Assembly: GCA_900554675.1 (NCBI GenBank)
Contig: USIM01000067.1
Coordinates: 1 to 5,478, forward strand
Length of the DNA: 5,478 nucleotides
Source: an uncultured Sutterella sp.
GTDB taxonomy: Bacteria > Pseudomonadota > Gammaproteobacteria > Burkholderiales > Burkholderiaceae_F
Direction: 5' to 3'
Of this stretch, positions 5,475-5,478 are shown piece by piece (position 1 is the first letter of the stretch; each line of letters begins with the position of its first letter). Position numbers and translations under genes: made by a program. The notes below the pieces were generated by a model, which was given only the letters and a program-made list of their open reading frames with translations, did no database searches and had not been told where the DNA came from.

Positions 5475-5478
5475 GTAT

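Noticed and set aside
1..5478. CRISPR arrays, transposase genes, insertion-sequence ends, tRNA or rRNA genes
   Set aside because: None was seen on either strand. The repeats found are short and few, and the genes are housekeeping in type.

Overview
The window looks like ordinary chromosomal DNA from a Gram-negative bacterium. The best fit is Betaproteobacteria, order Burkholderiales. The order pheS-pheT-ihfA-merR on one strand is typical of that class, and PheS, PheT and IHF-alpha all read as proteobacterial proteins. The base composition is near balanced, and together with the AT-rich intergenic stretches it suggests a lower-GC gut lineage such as Sutterellaceae. That family-level placement is inference, made without a database search.

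Layout. On the minus strand, read from right to left, lie pheS (4249-3230), pheT (3193-776), ihfA (621-295) and the first 92 codons of a MerR-type regulator (277 to the window edge). pheS and pheT are 36 bp apart and surely one transcript. A consensus -10 box (TATAAT) sits just upstream of pheS. ihfA is separated from pheT by 154 bp holding a strong stem-loop and a probable promoter of its own. ihfA and the MerR gene are 17 bp apart and look co-transcribed. On the plus strand, divergent from pheS, is a tandem-domain universal stress protein (USP) gene ending at 5335, followed by a clear intrinsic terminator (5365-5398). The last 80 bp carry no gene but hold three copies of an 11-bp repeat.

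How the genes relate. PheS and PheT form the alpha2beta2 phenylalanyl-tRNA synthetase. IHF-alpha pairs with an IHF-beta encoded elsewhere to bend DNA. The MerR-like protein is a probable transcription regulator that habitually travels with ihfA. The USP gene is a neighbour rather than a partner.

Most of the window is housekeeping and I see no new multi-gene system. The points worth a second look are: the USP gene, whose first domain continues upstream of the only usable start codon into a region with no start; the phased 11-bp repeat at the right edge; the helically phased repeats over the ihfA promoter; the pheT-ihfA stem-loop; and an attenuator-like arrangement in the 315-bp gap between pheS and the USP gene.
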